Of a DNA stretch of 64,000 bases, positions 57,445-64,000 are shown one piece after another; position 1 is the first letter of the stretch, and the number at the start of each line of letters is the position of its first letter. A model generated the notes under the pieces. That model did not search any database and was not told the origin of the DNA. It worked only from the letters and a program-made list of their open reading frames with translations. This DNA is from Actinoalloteichus hymeniacidonis (lineage in GTDB: Bacteria > Actinomycetota > Actinomycetes > Mycobacteriales > Pseudonocardiaceae). A program made the translations under genes and the position numbers. The stretch is taken from the NCBI RefSeq assembly GCF_014203365.1, contig NZ_JACHIS010000001.1, positions 2,728,001 through 2,792,000 of the forward strand. Reading direction: 5' to 3'.

Positions 57445-58380
57445 ATGCCGTGGCGCAATGTGATCGACGCCGAAGAACTGCTCGACGACCCGTCCGTGAC
57501 CGGTGAGCGCGTGGCCGACTGGCTCCGCGACGCAGGCGTGTCCGACGTGAGCGTGCAGACCGTGACCGGCGAGAAGGGCACCACCGACTTCCTCCGCGCG
57601 GTGATCCCCGGAACGAACGGACGCAGCGCAGGCGGCGACGCGCCGACGCTCGGCTTGATCGGCAGACTCGGCGGGATCGGCGCGCGCCCGGAGAAGATCG
57701 GCATCGTCTCCGATGGCGACGGCGCACTCACCGCGATCGCCGCGGCAGCCAAGCTCGGCATCATGCGGCGGCGGGGCGACGGTCTGCCCGGCGACGTCAT
57801 CGTCACGACGCACATCTGCCCGAACGCCCCCACCAGGCCGCACGACCCGGTGCCGTTCATGGACTCGCCGGTCGACATCAACACGATGAACAACCACGAG
57901 ATCGACCCGGCGATGGACGCGGTGCTCTCGGTGGACACCACCAAGGGCAACCGGATCTGCAACCACCAGGGCTTCGCCATCACCCCGACCGTCAAGCAGG
58001 GCTGGATCCTGCGCGTGCGCGAGGACGTCCTGGATGTCGCGGCGATCACCACCGGCGCCGCCCCGGCGGTGCTGGCGATCACCAACCAGGACATCACCCC
58101 CTACGGCAACGGGGTCTTCCACATCAACTCGCTGCTGCAGCCTGCGGTGGCCACGACGGCCCCGGTCATCGGAGTGGCGATCACCACAGAGACCGCCGTT
58201 CCCGGCTCCGCGACCGGTGCCACCTCGCTGACCAGCGTGGAATCCGCCACCCGGTTCTGCATCGAGGTCGCCAAGGAGTTCGGTGCCCAGCGGCTGCACT
58301 TCTACGACACCGAGGAGTACCAGCTGCTCCAGGACACCTACGGTTCGCTGGACCACCTGCGCGGCGCGAGCAGGGACTGA
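57445..58380 (+). CDS. DUF1177 protein
   Basis: The 311-residue protein matches DUF1177: the segments VTTHICPNAPTRPHDPVPFMDSPVD (read as several short motifs with conserved His, Cys and Asp), NNHEIDPAMDAVLSVDTTKGN and NRICNHQGFAITPTVKQGWIL. The His/Asp/Glu pattern suggests metal-dependent hydrolase chemistry, but the family is uncharacterised. I start at ATG 57445. It opens the rightward arm and is followed after 9 bp by the racemase gene. DUF1177, AroM and OPT genes recur together in other genomes, to my recollection, without an assigned function. Confidence 0.88.
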   Translation: MPWRNVIDAEELLDDPSVTGERVADWLRDAGVSDVSVQTVTGEKGTTDFLRAVIPGTNGRSAGGDAPTLGLIGRLGGIGARPEKIGIVSDGDGALTAIAAAAKLGIMRRRGDGLPGDVIVTTHICPNAPTRPHDPVPFMDSPVDINTMNNHEIDPAMDAVLSVDTTKGNRICNHQGFAITPTVKQGWILRVREDVLDVAAITTGAAPAVLAITNQDITPYGNGVFHINSLLQPAVATTAPVIGVAITTETAVPGSATGATSLTSVESATRFCIEVAKEFGAQRLHFYDTEEYQLLQDTYGSLDHLRGASRD

Positions 58381-58389
58381 GGGCAGCCG

Positions 58390-59043
58390 ATGTCGAATCG
58401 ACCGTTGTTGGGCATCGTCCGGGTCCTCACCACCGACGACGAGAGCCTGCTCACTGCCCACGGCCGGGCCATCGCCGAGGAACACGGACTCGAGACCCGG
58501 TCGATCTGCATCCCCGACCAGCCACACGGGGTGTACGACGACGCCTCGGCGGCCCTGGCGATTCCCAAGATCGTCGAAGCGGTTCGGGAACTGGTCGCGG
58601 ACGGCGCAGGCGCCGTGATGATCAGCTGCGCTGCCGATCCCGGGCTGGCCGAGTCCAGGGCCGAGGTGTCGGTCCCGGTCTACGGTGCAGGCTCGACCGC
58701 CGCCTCGGTGGCCGCCGCGATCAGCACCAAGGTCGGGGTGCTGGGAATCACCGAGGAGGCACCCGCGTCGATCACCTCGGTGCTCGGCGACCGGATGATC
58801 TCCCATCGGCAGCCCACCGGTGTCACCAAGACCACGGATCTGCTCACCGAGGCGGGGCAGGCGGCGGCGCTACGGACTGCGGGTGAACTGGTCTCCGACG
58901 GCGCGGAGATCGTAGTCTTCGCCTGCACCGGACTGACGTCGATCGACCTCGCCGGTGCGGTGCGAGAGAACTGGGGCGTTCCGGTCGTCGACGCGGTCCG
59001 GGCCACCGGTGCCATCGCCGGGCTCACCGCCGCGCCGGCCTGA
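58390..59043 (+). CDS. Aspartate/glutamate (hydantoin) racemase family protein
   Basis: The 217-residue protein has the two-Cys racemase layout: AVMISCAADPGLAESR in the first half and EIVVFACTGLTSIDLA in the second half, with the Cys residues as acid/base pair. The strand between, KVGVLGITEEAPA, is the typical domain boundary. Members racemise Asp, Glu or hydantoins, or isomerise maleate. GAGGG is upstream and the gene is 9 bp after DUF1177. With a peptidase E downstream, it could supply or remove D-aspartate residues of peptides; the substrate is not shown by the sequence. Confidence 0.87.
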   Translation: MSNRPLLGIVRVLTTDDESLLTAHGRAIAEEHGLETRSICIPDQPHGVYDDASAALAIPKIVEAVRELVADGAGAVMISCAADPGLAESRAEVSVPVYGAGSTAASVAAAISTKVGVLGITEEAPASITSVLGDRMISHRQPTGVTKTTDLLTEAGQAAALRTAGELVSDGAEIVVFACTGLTSIDLAGAVRENWGVPVVDAVRATGAIAGLTAAPA

Positions 59044-59116
59044 ACCGGCCGGTCCCCGCCGTATCGGGGCGGGCGATGATCCGAGCGGATCGCCGACAAC
59101 GAGGAGAGGCTGCTTC

Positions 59117-59842
59117 GTGGAACTGCTGTTGATGTCGAACTCCACCAACCACGGCTCCCGCCGTTTCGGGCACGCCCGCGAGGAACTGCGGGACTTCTAC
59201 GGTGACGCCGAGGTGTTGTTCGTTCCCTACGCGCTGGCCGACCACGACTCCTACACCGCTGCGGTGGCCGAGTCGTTCGCCGAGGCAGGCGTGCGAGTGC
59301 GGGGCGTGCACACGGTGTCCGACCCAGCGGCGGCTCTGGCCGAGGCGGCAGGCATCTTCGTCGGCGGCGGGAACTCCTTCCGCTTGCTTCGGGCGTTGCA
59401 GCGGGGCGGACTCATCGAGGCGATCCGCACGGCGGTCGGGCGGGGTGCCCGCTACGGCGGGGCGAGCGCGGGCACGAACATGGCCTGTCCCACCCTGCGG
59501 ACCACCAACGACATGCCGATCGTCGAGCCAATGGGGTTTGCCACCCTCGGCTTGATCGACTTCCAGATCAACCCGCACTACCAGGACCCGATCCCGGACT
59601 CCTCGCACATGGGGGAGAGCCGCCAACAGCGCATCGCGGAGTTCCTGGAGGAGAACGACGTCCCGGTACTCGGGCTCCGCGAGGGCGCCTGGCTTCGAGT
59701 CAGCGATGACTCGATCGTCCTGCGCGGGCACACCGCACGGCTGTTCCGCCGCGACGTGCCGCCCGAGGAGTGGGGCGTCGACGCGGATCTGTCCTTCCTG
59801 ACCGGATCCGCGCGGCGGTTCGACAACCCGGCGGCGAGCTGA
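59117..59842 (+). CDS. pepE: Peptidase E (alpha-aspartyl dipeptidase, family S51)
   Basis: The 241-residue protein has the S51 architecture: the nucleophile elbow YGGASAGTNMACPT (Ser in G-x-SAG), the upstream strand AGIFVGGGNSFRLLRAL, and the DFQINPHYQDP segment with the His of the catalytic set, then VPVLGLREGAWLRV. Peptidase E cleaves N-terminal aspartyl peptides, the substrate specificity known for enterobacterial PepE. I start at GTG 59117 with GAGGAG 8 bases upstream, giving the normal family length; a longer frame at 58955 runs into the racemase gene. It ends the rightward arm and points to aspartyl dipeptides as substrates of the locus. Confidence 0.88.
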   Translation: MELLLMSNSTNHGSRRFGHAREELRDFYGDAEVLFVPYALADHDSYTAAVAESFAEAGVRVRGVHTVSDPAAALAEAAGIFVGGGNSFRLLRALQRGGLIEAIRTAVGRGARYGGASAGTNMACPTLRTTNDMPIVEPMGFATLGLIDFQINPHYQDPIPDSSHMGESRQQRIAEFLEENDVPVLGLREGAWLRVSDDSIVLRGHTARLFRRDVPPEEWGVDADLSFLTGSARRFDNPAAS

Positions 59843-60010
59843 TCAGCGCGCCCCGGCTCCGCCTGCGGTGGACGCGGACGGTCCTGGCATTACCCCTCGG
59901 GTAATCGACAGCGCACCGCCCTCTCACCGACGATGACGACCACGGGCCGAGACAACCGATTCGGCCCCAGTGGGAGACAGCCCGCCGTTCAACGTCTGTG
60001 AAGGAGCACC

Positions 60011-60358
60011 ATGCCCGCCTATGCTCTCGCTCGTCTCCGCAGGCCCGCCGAGTTCCACCCGGAGGTCGGCCGGTATCTCGCCGGGATCCAGCGGACCCTG
60101 GACCCGTTCGGCGGTCGGTTCGTCGTGCACGGTGCCGAGGTGGAGGTTCGGGAAGGCTCCTGGGATGGCGATCTGGTCGTGATCGAGTTCGATGACCTGG
60201 TGTCGGCCCGATCCTGGTATGAGTCGGAGGCCTACCAGCAGATCCTGCCGCTGCGCACCCGCCACCTTGCGGGCGACGTCATCCTGGTCGACGGTGTCGG
60301 CCGGGACCATGATTCGGCGGCCATGGCGGGTGCGCTCGGCGCGGGTGCGACCGCGTAG
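60011..60358 (+). CDS. DUF1330 protein
   Basis: The 115-residue protein matches DUF1330, a ferredoxin-like/dimeric alpha-beta barrel family: AYALARLRRPAEFHPEVGRYLAGI, the central FVVHGAEVEVREGSWDGDLVVIEF and the conserved RSWYESEAYQQILPLR. Function is unknown; members occur beside catabolic and redox genes. AAGGAGC lies 8 bases before the ATG. About 90 bases of its 3' end recur as a diverged copy near 63062-63148, so the region has been rearranged. A strong terminator follows. Confidence 0.88.
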   Translation: MPAYALARLRRPAEFHPEVGRYLAGIQRTLDPFGGRFVVHGAEVEVREGSWDGDLVVIEFDDLVSARSWYESEAYQQILPLRTRHLAGDVILVDGVGRDHDSAAMAGALGAGATA

Positions 60359-60369
60359 TCGGACGGGAG

Positions 60370-60398
60370 GCTGGCGGCCACGAAACGTGGCCGCCAGC
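60370..60398. terminator. Hairpin terminator after DUF1330
   Basis: GCTGGCGGCCAC and GTGGCCGCCAGC form a perfect 12-bp stem with a 5-base loop and then TT. A weaker hairpin (CCGGCG/CGCCGG, near 60531-60553) may end the convergent monooxygenase transcript. Confidence 0.8.
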
Positions 60399-60573
60399 TT
60401 GACGAAGCCTATCGGGAGGCAAAGCCGGGCGATGCGCACTTGCGAGTGATCTCGGCTGATGCGCGAAAGCGCGCGGTGGGGACTGGGCGCGAATGCGAAC
60501 GGCGGTGCCGCCGGCATCCGATAACCCCGGCCTCCGGCGGTGCACGCCGGAAGGCGATTCGAAAGAGCGGGGG

Positions 60574-62169
60574 TCAGCGGGCGAGTACTGCGGTCAGCGC
60601 CTCTGCGAGTTCGCGCTCCGGGTCGTCGGCCGCGTCCTTGCATCGCCAGGCGATGACCGCGTCCGGGCGGACCAAGGCGGCCCCAGCGGACTCGATCCCG
60701 TACCGGGAGCGCCAGACGTTGTCGGCGTCGACGAAGCGGACCCCGATCTGACGGGACACGAGGCCGACTCCGAACCGGTCCGCCACCTTGGCAGCAGCGT
60801 CGACCCACTCCGCTCCGTCATCGCCAGTGAGCAGGACGAATTCCTTTCCGAACAGGTCGTGTGTGGACAGTGTCTCCCCGTCCAGTGTGAGGCGGACGTG
60901 CGGGGCACGGGTGCCGGGCCGGCCGGTGGGCGCCGCAGGGTCTTCCTGCAGGCTCATATCGTCGCCGGGCTCGGTGCGGACCGCAGGCGAGTGGTAGCGG
61001 AACCCCAGCTGCTCGCGGAGCGTGGGAATCGGCTGCGATTCGTCGAAAGTGGACAGGATCCGGCCTTCGGCCACGCCCAGGAGCGCGACTTCGCGTTCGA
61101 GGGTGATGTTGATGACCGGCCGCCGCTCTTGCGGGTAGGTGTCCAACAGCGCCGGGCCAGCCTGCCCGGTGAGGATCAAGGCTAGCCGCCAGGCGACGTC
61201 GTAGCCGTCCTGGATGGCGAGGTTGCCGCCCTGCCCCCCGACTGGCGGGCAGGCATGCGCGGCATCGCCCGCGAGAATGACCCTACCGTCGACGAACCGC
61301 TCGGCGAGCTGGTGATTGAGCGGGAACGGTCGGGCGTTGGCGATGCGGCACTCCAGATCGGGAACGCCGATGGCGTTGCGGACCCTCTCCAGACACTTCT
61401 CCTCGGTGAAGTCGGCCTCGCTCTGTCCCTCTTCCGGGAAATAGTCGACCCAGAGGGTGGTGACGCCGAAACTGTCGTGAATCACGCTCGTGCCAGAACC
61501 GGGAATTCCCACAACCACGAAGTGTCCTGGGGTGAAATAGGAAGTTAGATCGGCTTCGAAGGTGATCACGTAGACGTGGCCGACCCGGCCCCCGCCTTCG
61601 AGCGGGATGCCCAGGCTGGTCCGGATCGGGCTGGTGTTCCCGTCCGCAGCCACCAGGTAGTCGGCTTGGACGGTGTATTCGTGTCCGCTGGACACGTCGC
61701 GCAAAGTCGCGGTGACCGCATCGTCGTCCTGTGTCCACGAAACCAGTTCGGTGCCGAAGCGCAGGTCGGCCCCGAGGTCTTCGGCGCGCGACCGGAGGAT
61801 TTTCTCGATCGTCGACTGCGGTAGAAAGCACACCGGTGCCGCCGTCATCGCTTGGTATGCGGCGATAAAGGGCGTGGGGTCGATTTCCGGCTGGGTCGCG
61901 ACCCGCACACTGGCGCCTGAGCGCACTGCGGGCATAGTCCCGTTGCCCATCGCCGCGCGGACATCCGCGCCGACACCCGGGATGGTGTCGAGTAGTTCCA
62001 TCGTCCGCGGGTTGAGACCCCAAGCCTTCGGCAACGTCGAAGTGGTCGGCCTGCGCTCCACCAGCAGCGGTTTGACGCCGTGGTGCGCGAGCCCGAGCGC
62101 GGTGCTCAGCCCGGTGTATGCACCGCCCACGATGAGCACGGGAACCCGCTCGTTCGACACCTTATTCAT
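60574..62169 (-). CDS. FAD-dependent aromatic-ring monooxygenase (PheA/TfdB type)
   Basis: The 531-residue protein is of the group A flavoprotein hydroxylase family. FAD motifs are VLIVGGAYTGLSTALGLAHHGV (a GxGxxG variant with Ala in the third Gly position), the DG segment VAADGNTSPIR and the GD motif RVILAGDAAHACPPVGGQGGN. The C-terminal part is a thioredoxin-like domain (residues about 395-530), usual in phenol/dichlorophenol hydroxylases. The enzyme would use NAD(P)H and O2 to hydroxylate an aromatic substrate. The gene is 145 bp downstream of its TetR regulator gene, with a long operator in the gap. Substrate is unknown. Confidence 0.9.
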   Translation of the reverse strand: MNKVSNERVPVLIVGGAYTGLSTALGLAHHGVKPLLVERRPTTSTLPKAWGLNPRTMELLDTIPGVGADVRAAMGNGTMPAVRSGASVRVATQPEIDPTPFIAAYQAMTAAPVCFLPQSTIEKILRSRAEDLGADLRFGTELVSWTQDDDAVTATLRDVSSGHEYTVQADYLVAADGNTSPIRTSLGIPLEGGGRVGHVYVITFEADLTSYFTPGHFVVVGIPGSGTSVIHDSFGVTTLWVDYFPEEGQSEADFTEEKCLERVRNAIGVPDLECRIANARPFPLNHQLAERFVDGRVILAGDAAHACPPVGGQGGNLAIQDGYDVAWRLALILTGQAGPALLDTYPQERRPVINITLEREVALLGVAEGRILSTFDESQPIPTLREQLGFRYHSPAVRTEPGDDMSLQEDPAAPTGRPGTRAPHVRLTLDGETLSTHDLFGKEFVLLTGDDGAEWVDAAAKVADRFGVGLVSRQIGVRFVDADNVWRSRYGIESAGAALVRPDAVIAWRCKDAADDPERELAEALTAVLAR

Positions 62170-62221
62170 GTGGAGTCATCCCCAATCGTTCAGTCTCCGG
62201 GTCCCGGCGTCGCCAGGTCTC

Positions 62222-62269
62222 GACAGTCACTGCCATAAGATCAACTCTGCCATCTGGCAGTGACTGTCA
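62222..62269. promoter_or_regulatory. Operator upstream of the aromatic monooxygenase gene
   Basis: GACAGTCACTGCCA (62222-62235) and TGGCAGTGACTGTC (62255-62268) form perfect 14-bp arms separated by 19 bp. The right arm is part of a 23-bp block (62247-62269) repeated in front of the TetR gene with two mismatches. Confidence 0.75.
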
Positions 62270-62314
62270 CTACGATGGGCGGCGTGATGCGCACCACGTG
62301 ACGTGATGGACTCG

Positions 62315-62914
62315 TCAGGCCAGTGGCGCCGGGGCGGGCACCTCGCCGGCGCGGAGCGCCTGGAGTGCGGCGCGCACCTGCTTTCGCAAATCGTCCGGCG
62401 CGCCGGTGGTGTACCACTTCCGGACTGCGGAGCCGAATACGGCACCGGTCTGCGCCACGGCCAGGCTCGCCAGTAGTTCAGCGGACGCGCCGCCGATCCG
62501 GTGGGCTACCTCCTGCTGGAGCGTGGCTTCGTGGGTCTCCAGCAGGTAGGCGAAATGGGCTCGTACGGACGGCGTTTCGTGTGCGATCGCGTGGGCGGCC
62601 CGCAGCCGGTCCGGCTCCTCCTCGTACGACCGGAGCAGGCTTTCCAGCCCCGCGCGTAGCACCTCGGACACGCTGGTCTCCTCGGGGCAGTCGCGGAGAG
62701 CGTGAAACGAGGCGTCGAACACCGCAACGAACTCGCTGAGTGCCAGTGCTTCCTTGGTCGGGAAGTACCGGTACACGGTGCGCGTGCCGACTTCCGCTGC
62801 GGCTGCGATCTCCTCCATGGTGGTGGCGGCGAATCCCTGCTCCTGGAATCGCGAGAACGCCACCTCGACGATCAGCTCCCGGGTCCGCTCCATCTTGATC
62901 TCGCGCAGCGACAT
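62315..62914 (-). CDS. TetR-family regulator of the monooxygenase
   Basis: The 199-residue protein has a TetR helix-turn-helix: TRELIVEVAFSRFQEQGF, then TMEEIAAAAEVGTRTVYRYF and PTKEALAL, followed by a helical C-terminal domain. I start at ATG 62914, preceded by GGAGGGTG. It is upstream of, and on the same strand as, the monooxygenase. The same palindromic block precedes both genes, so it probably represses itself and the monooxygenase until an aromatic ligand appears. The operator evidence is direct; the ligand is inference. Confidence 0.9.
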   Translation of the reverse strand: MSLREIKMERTRELIVEVAFSRFQEQGFAATTMEEIAAAAEVGTRTVYRYFPTKEALALSEFVAVFDASFHALRDCPEETSVSEVLRAGLESLLRSYEEEPDRLRAAHAIAHETPSVRAHFAYLLETHEATLQQEVAHRIGGASAELLASLAVAQTGAVFGSAVRKWYTTGAPDDLRKQVRAALQALRAGEVPAPAPLA

Positions 62915-62947
62915 GGCACCCTCCCCGGTCGACCCGTCGGTCCAACG

Positions 62948-62970
62948 CTGCCACCTGGCAGTCACTGTCA
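62948..62970. promoter_or_regulatory. Operator upstream of the TetR gene
   Basis: The block begins CTGCCACCTGGCAG and ends ACTGTCA; it matches the site in front of the monooxygenase at 21 of 23 positions. CTGCCA/TGGCAG forms a tight palindrome. Confidence 0.7.
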
Positions 62971-62976
62971 TTATGC

Positions 62977-63148
62977 ATGCGGATCGTGGCCACAAGCTGC
63001 GAGACGTGCCCTGGGCCGCCGACGTGGACATCGTTCAGGGCGACCTCGGAAGCCGACATCAGGGCGACGTCATCATGGTCGACGGGGTGGCCGCGACCAC
63101 GATTCTGCGTCCATGGCAGATGCGCTCGGCACGGGCGCTACCGCGTAG
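62977..63148 (+). pseudogene. Chimeric gene remnant: SDR gene piece joined to a DUF1330 3' end
   Basis: Bases 62992-63062 are a close copy of 63416-63491 inside the SDR gene that follows, with a few substitutions and a 5-base deletion in a GACCT repeat that breaks the frame. The short sequence before it (ATGCGGATC) resembles the SDR start, so the first 90 or so codon positions collapsed. From 63062 to 63148 the sequence matches the last 88 bases of the DUF1330 gene (60271-60358), including the TAG stop. The junction is at GGGCGACGTCAT. It is non-coding debris, and shows that this neighbourhood was duplicated and rearranged. Confidence 0.8.
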
Positions 63149-63312
63149 CCGTCGATCCGGTCGCGGCCACACCACCTACCGCCGTGGTCAGCTGATCCGG
63201 GCCCCTCGCGCCGACGAGGCGCTGAAACCTCGGTGGACCGAAGTCCGCCGGATCGGTGCAACCCCGGGCTGGTCACTGTGCAAGCGTCGACCGGACGAAC
63301 CCAGAATGAATC

Positions 63313-64000
63313 GTGCGAATCCTGGTGACCGGTGCGACTGGTTATATCGGGGGCAGATTGGTGCCCGCCCTGCTCGCCGAAGGCCATCGGGTGCGGTGCC
63401 TGGCGCGTCATCCCGACAAGCTGCGAGACGTGCCCTGGGCCGCCGACGTGGAGATCGTGCAAGGCGACCTGACCTCGGAAGCCGACATCAGAGCGGCCGT
63501 GGCGGGCTGCGAAGTCCTCTACTTCTTGGTGCATTCGCTGCAGCAACACGGTTTCGCCGCCAAGGACCGCCGTGCCGCACTGCTCAGCGCCCAAGCGGCC
63601 AGGGAAGCCGGGCTGCGGCGCATCGTCTACCTCGGCGGGCTGCATCCGGTGCGCACCGAGCTGTCCGAACATCTGTCCTCACGGGCCGAGGTCGGCGAGA
63701 TCCTGCTGCGCTCCGGTGTTCCCTGCGCTGTCCTGCAGGCAGCCGTCATCATCGGTTCCGGCTCGGCGAGCTTCGAGATGCTGCGCTATCTGACCGAGCG
63801 GCTGCCCCTGATGATCGCGCCGAAGTGGATACACAACCGGGTGCAGCCGATCGCCATCGCCGATGTGCTGCGCTACCTCGTCGGTGCGGCCACCCTGCCC
63901 ACCACGGTGAGCCGCACCTTCGATATCGGTGGGCCGGACGTCCTGAGCTATCTGGAGATGATGCACCGCTACGCCGAGGTCGCCGGGCTTCCGCAACGGA
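63313..64000 (+). CDS. NAD(P)-binding atypical SDR protein, 5' part
   Basis: The first 229 residues are present and the frame continues past the right edge. The N-terminus RILVTGATGYIGGRLVPALLAEGH is a clear Rossmann TGxxGxxG motif. It continues with VRCLARHPDKLRDVP, VQGDLTSEADI, LYFLVHSLQQ and RIVYLGGLHP, which resembles the atypical SDR family related to complex I subunit NDUFA9 and DUF2867-containing proteins. The catalytic Tyr-x3-Lys is not seen in the usual place. The start is GTG 63313. A decayed partial copy precedes it. Confidence 0.85.
   Translation, partial: MRILVTGATGYIGGRLVPALLAEGHRVRCLARHPDKLRDVPWAADVEIVQGDLTSEADIRAAVAGCEVLYFLVHSLQQHGFAAKDRRAALLSAQAAREAGLRRIVYLGGLHPVRTELSEHLSSRAEVGEILLRSGVPCAVLQAAVIIGSGSASFEMLRYLTERLPLMIAPKWIHNRVQPIAIADVLRYLVGAATLPTTVSRTFDIGGPDVLSYLEMMHRYAEVAGLPQR

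Noticed and set aside
57391-58806. Long antisense frame across DUF1177 and the racemase
   Set aside because: Crosses two well-supported sense genes and their intergenic spacing; composition is that of a shadow frame.
62977-63148. Insertion-sequence scar
   Set aside because: No terminal inverted repeats, target duplication or transposase fragment; the similarity is to neighbouring genes, not to a mobile element.

Overview
The window is a high-GC, gene-dense actinomycete chromosome segment. GTG and TTG starts, SARP-free mixed catabolic and regulatory neighbourhoods and actinobacterial NRPS sequence style suggest a Pseudonocardiales-type organism; the genus is my inference. I see no tRNA, rRNA, CRISPR array or intact insertion sequence.

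Left edge (1-3.2 kb): a MocR-type regulator, cut by the window edge, and a divergent EamA exporter whose start codons overlap, then an MpaB/Lcp-type haem oxygenase gene.

Biosynthetic gene cluster (3.3-22.3 kb): a long leftward operon encodes, in transcription order, a class II aldolase, a SagB-type flavin oxidoreductase, an acyl-AMP ligase, a free ACP, a DapB-like reductase, an acyl-CoA dehydrogenase, a luciferase-like monooxygenase, an MFS exporter and a dimodular NRPS (C-A*-PCP-C-A-PCP-TE). Two rightward genes lie across a 417-bp gap: a thioesterase-like protein with Cys instead of Ser at the nucleophile elbow, and a stand-alone A-PCP protein with a proline-type specificity code. The first NRPS A domain has lost its core motifs. 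The simplest reading is that the stand-alone A-PCP activates a cyclic imino acid and delivers it in trans, perhaps through the Cys protein, while the ligase/ACP/dehydrogenase/DapB/aldolase/SagB set builds a second acyl precursor. This arrangement is the most interesting system in the window. I cannot name the product.

Central part (22.5-45.4 kb): an S9 peptidase; a compact catabolic operon (pyruvate-oxidase-like ThDP enzyme, enolase-superfamily enzyme, GlcD-GlcF-type FAD/Fe-S oxidase); an erythromycin-esterase-family protein with altered catalytic residues; hydrolases; a DUF4132 protein; an acyltransferase-3/TetR pair; a MerR/DUF4177 operon facing a secreted TAP-type peptidase across two MerR-style promoters; a Tat-exported esterase; and an MFS transporter.

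Right part (45.8-64 kb): a membrane M48 peptidase, a secreted alkaline phosphatase followed by a DUF916-type cell-wall protein, an NmrA-like reductase/TetR pair with a strong operator, a two-armed locus (IclR-OPT transporter-AroM facing DUF1177-Asp/Glu racemase-peptidase E) that looks like an uncharacterised peptide or amino-acid utilisation system, a DUF1330 gene, an aromatic-ring FAD monooxygenase with its TetR regulator and shared operators, a chimeric gene remnant made of pieces of two neighbouring genes, and the start of an NAD(P)-binding SDR gene cut by the right edge.
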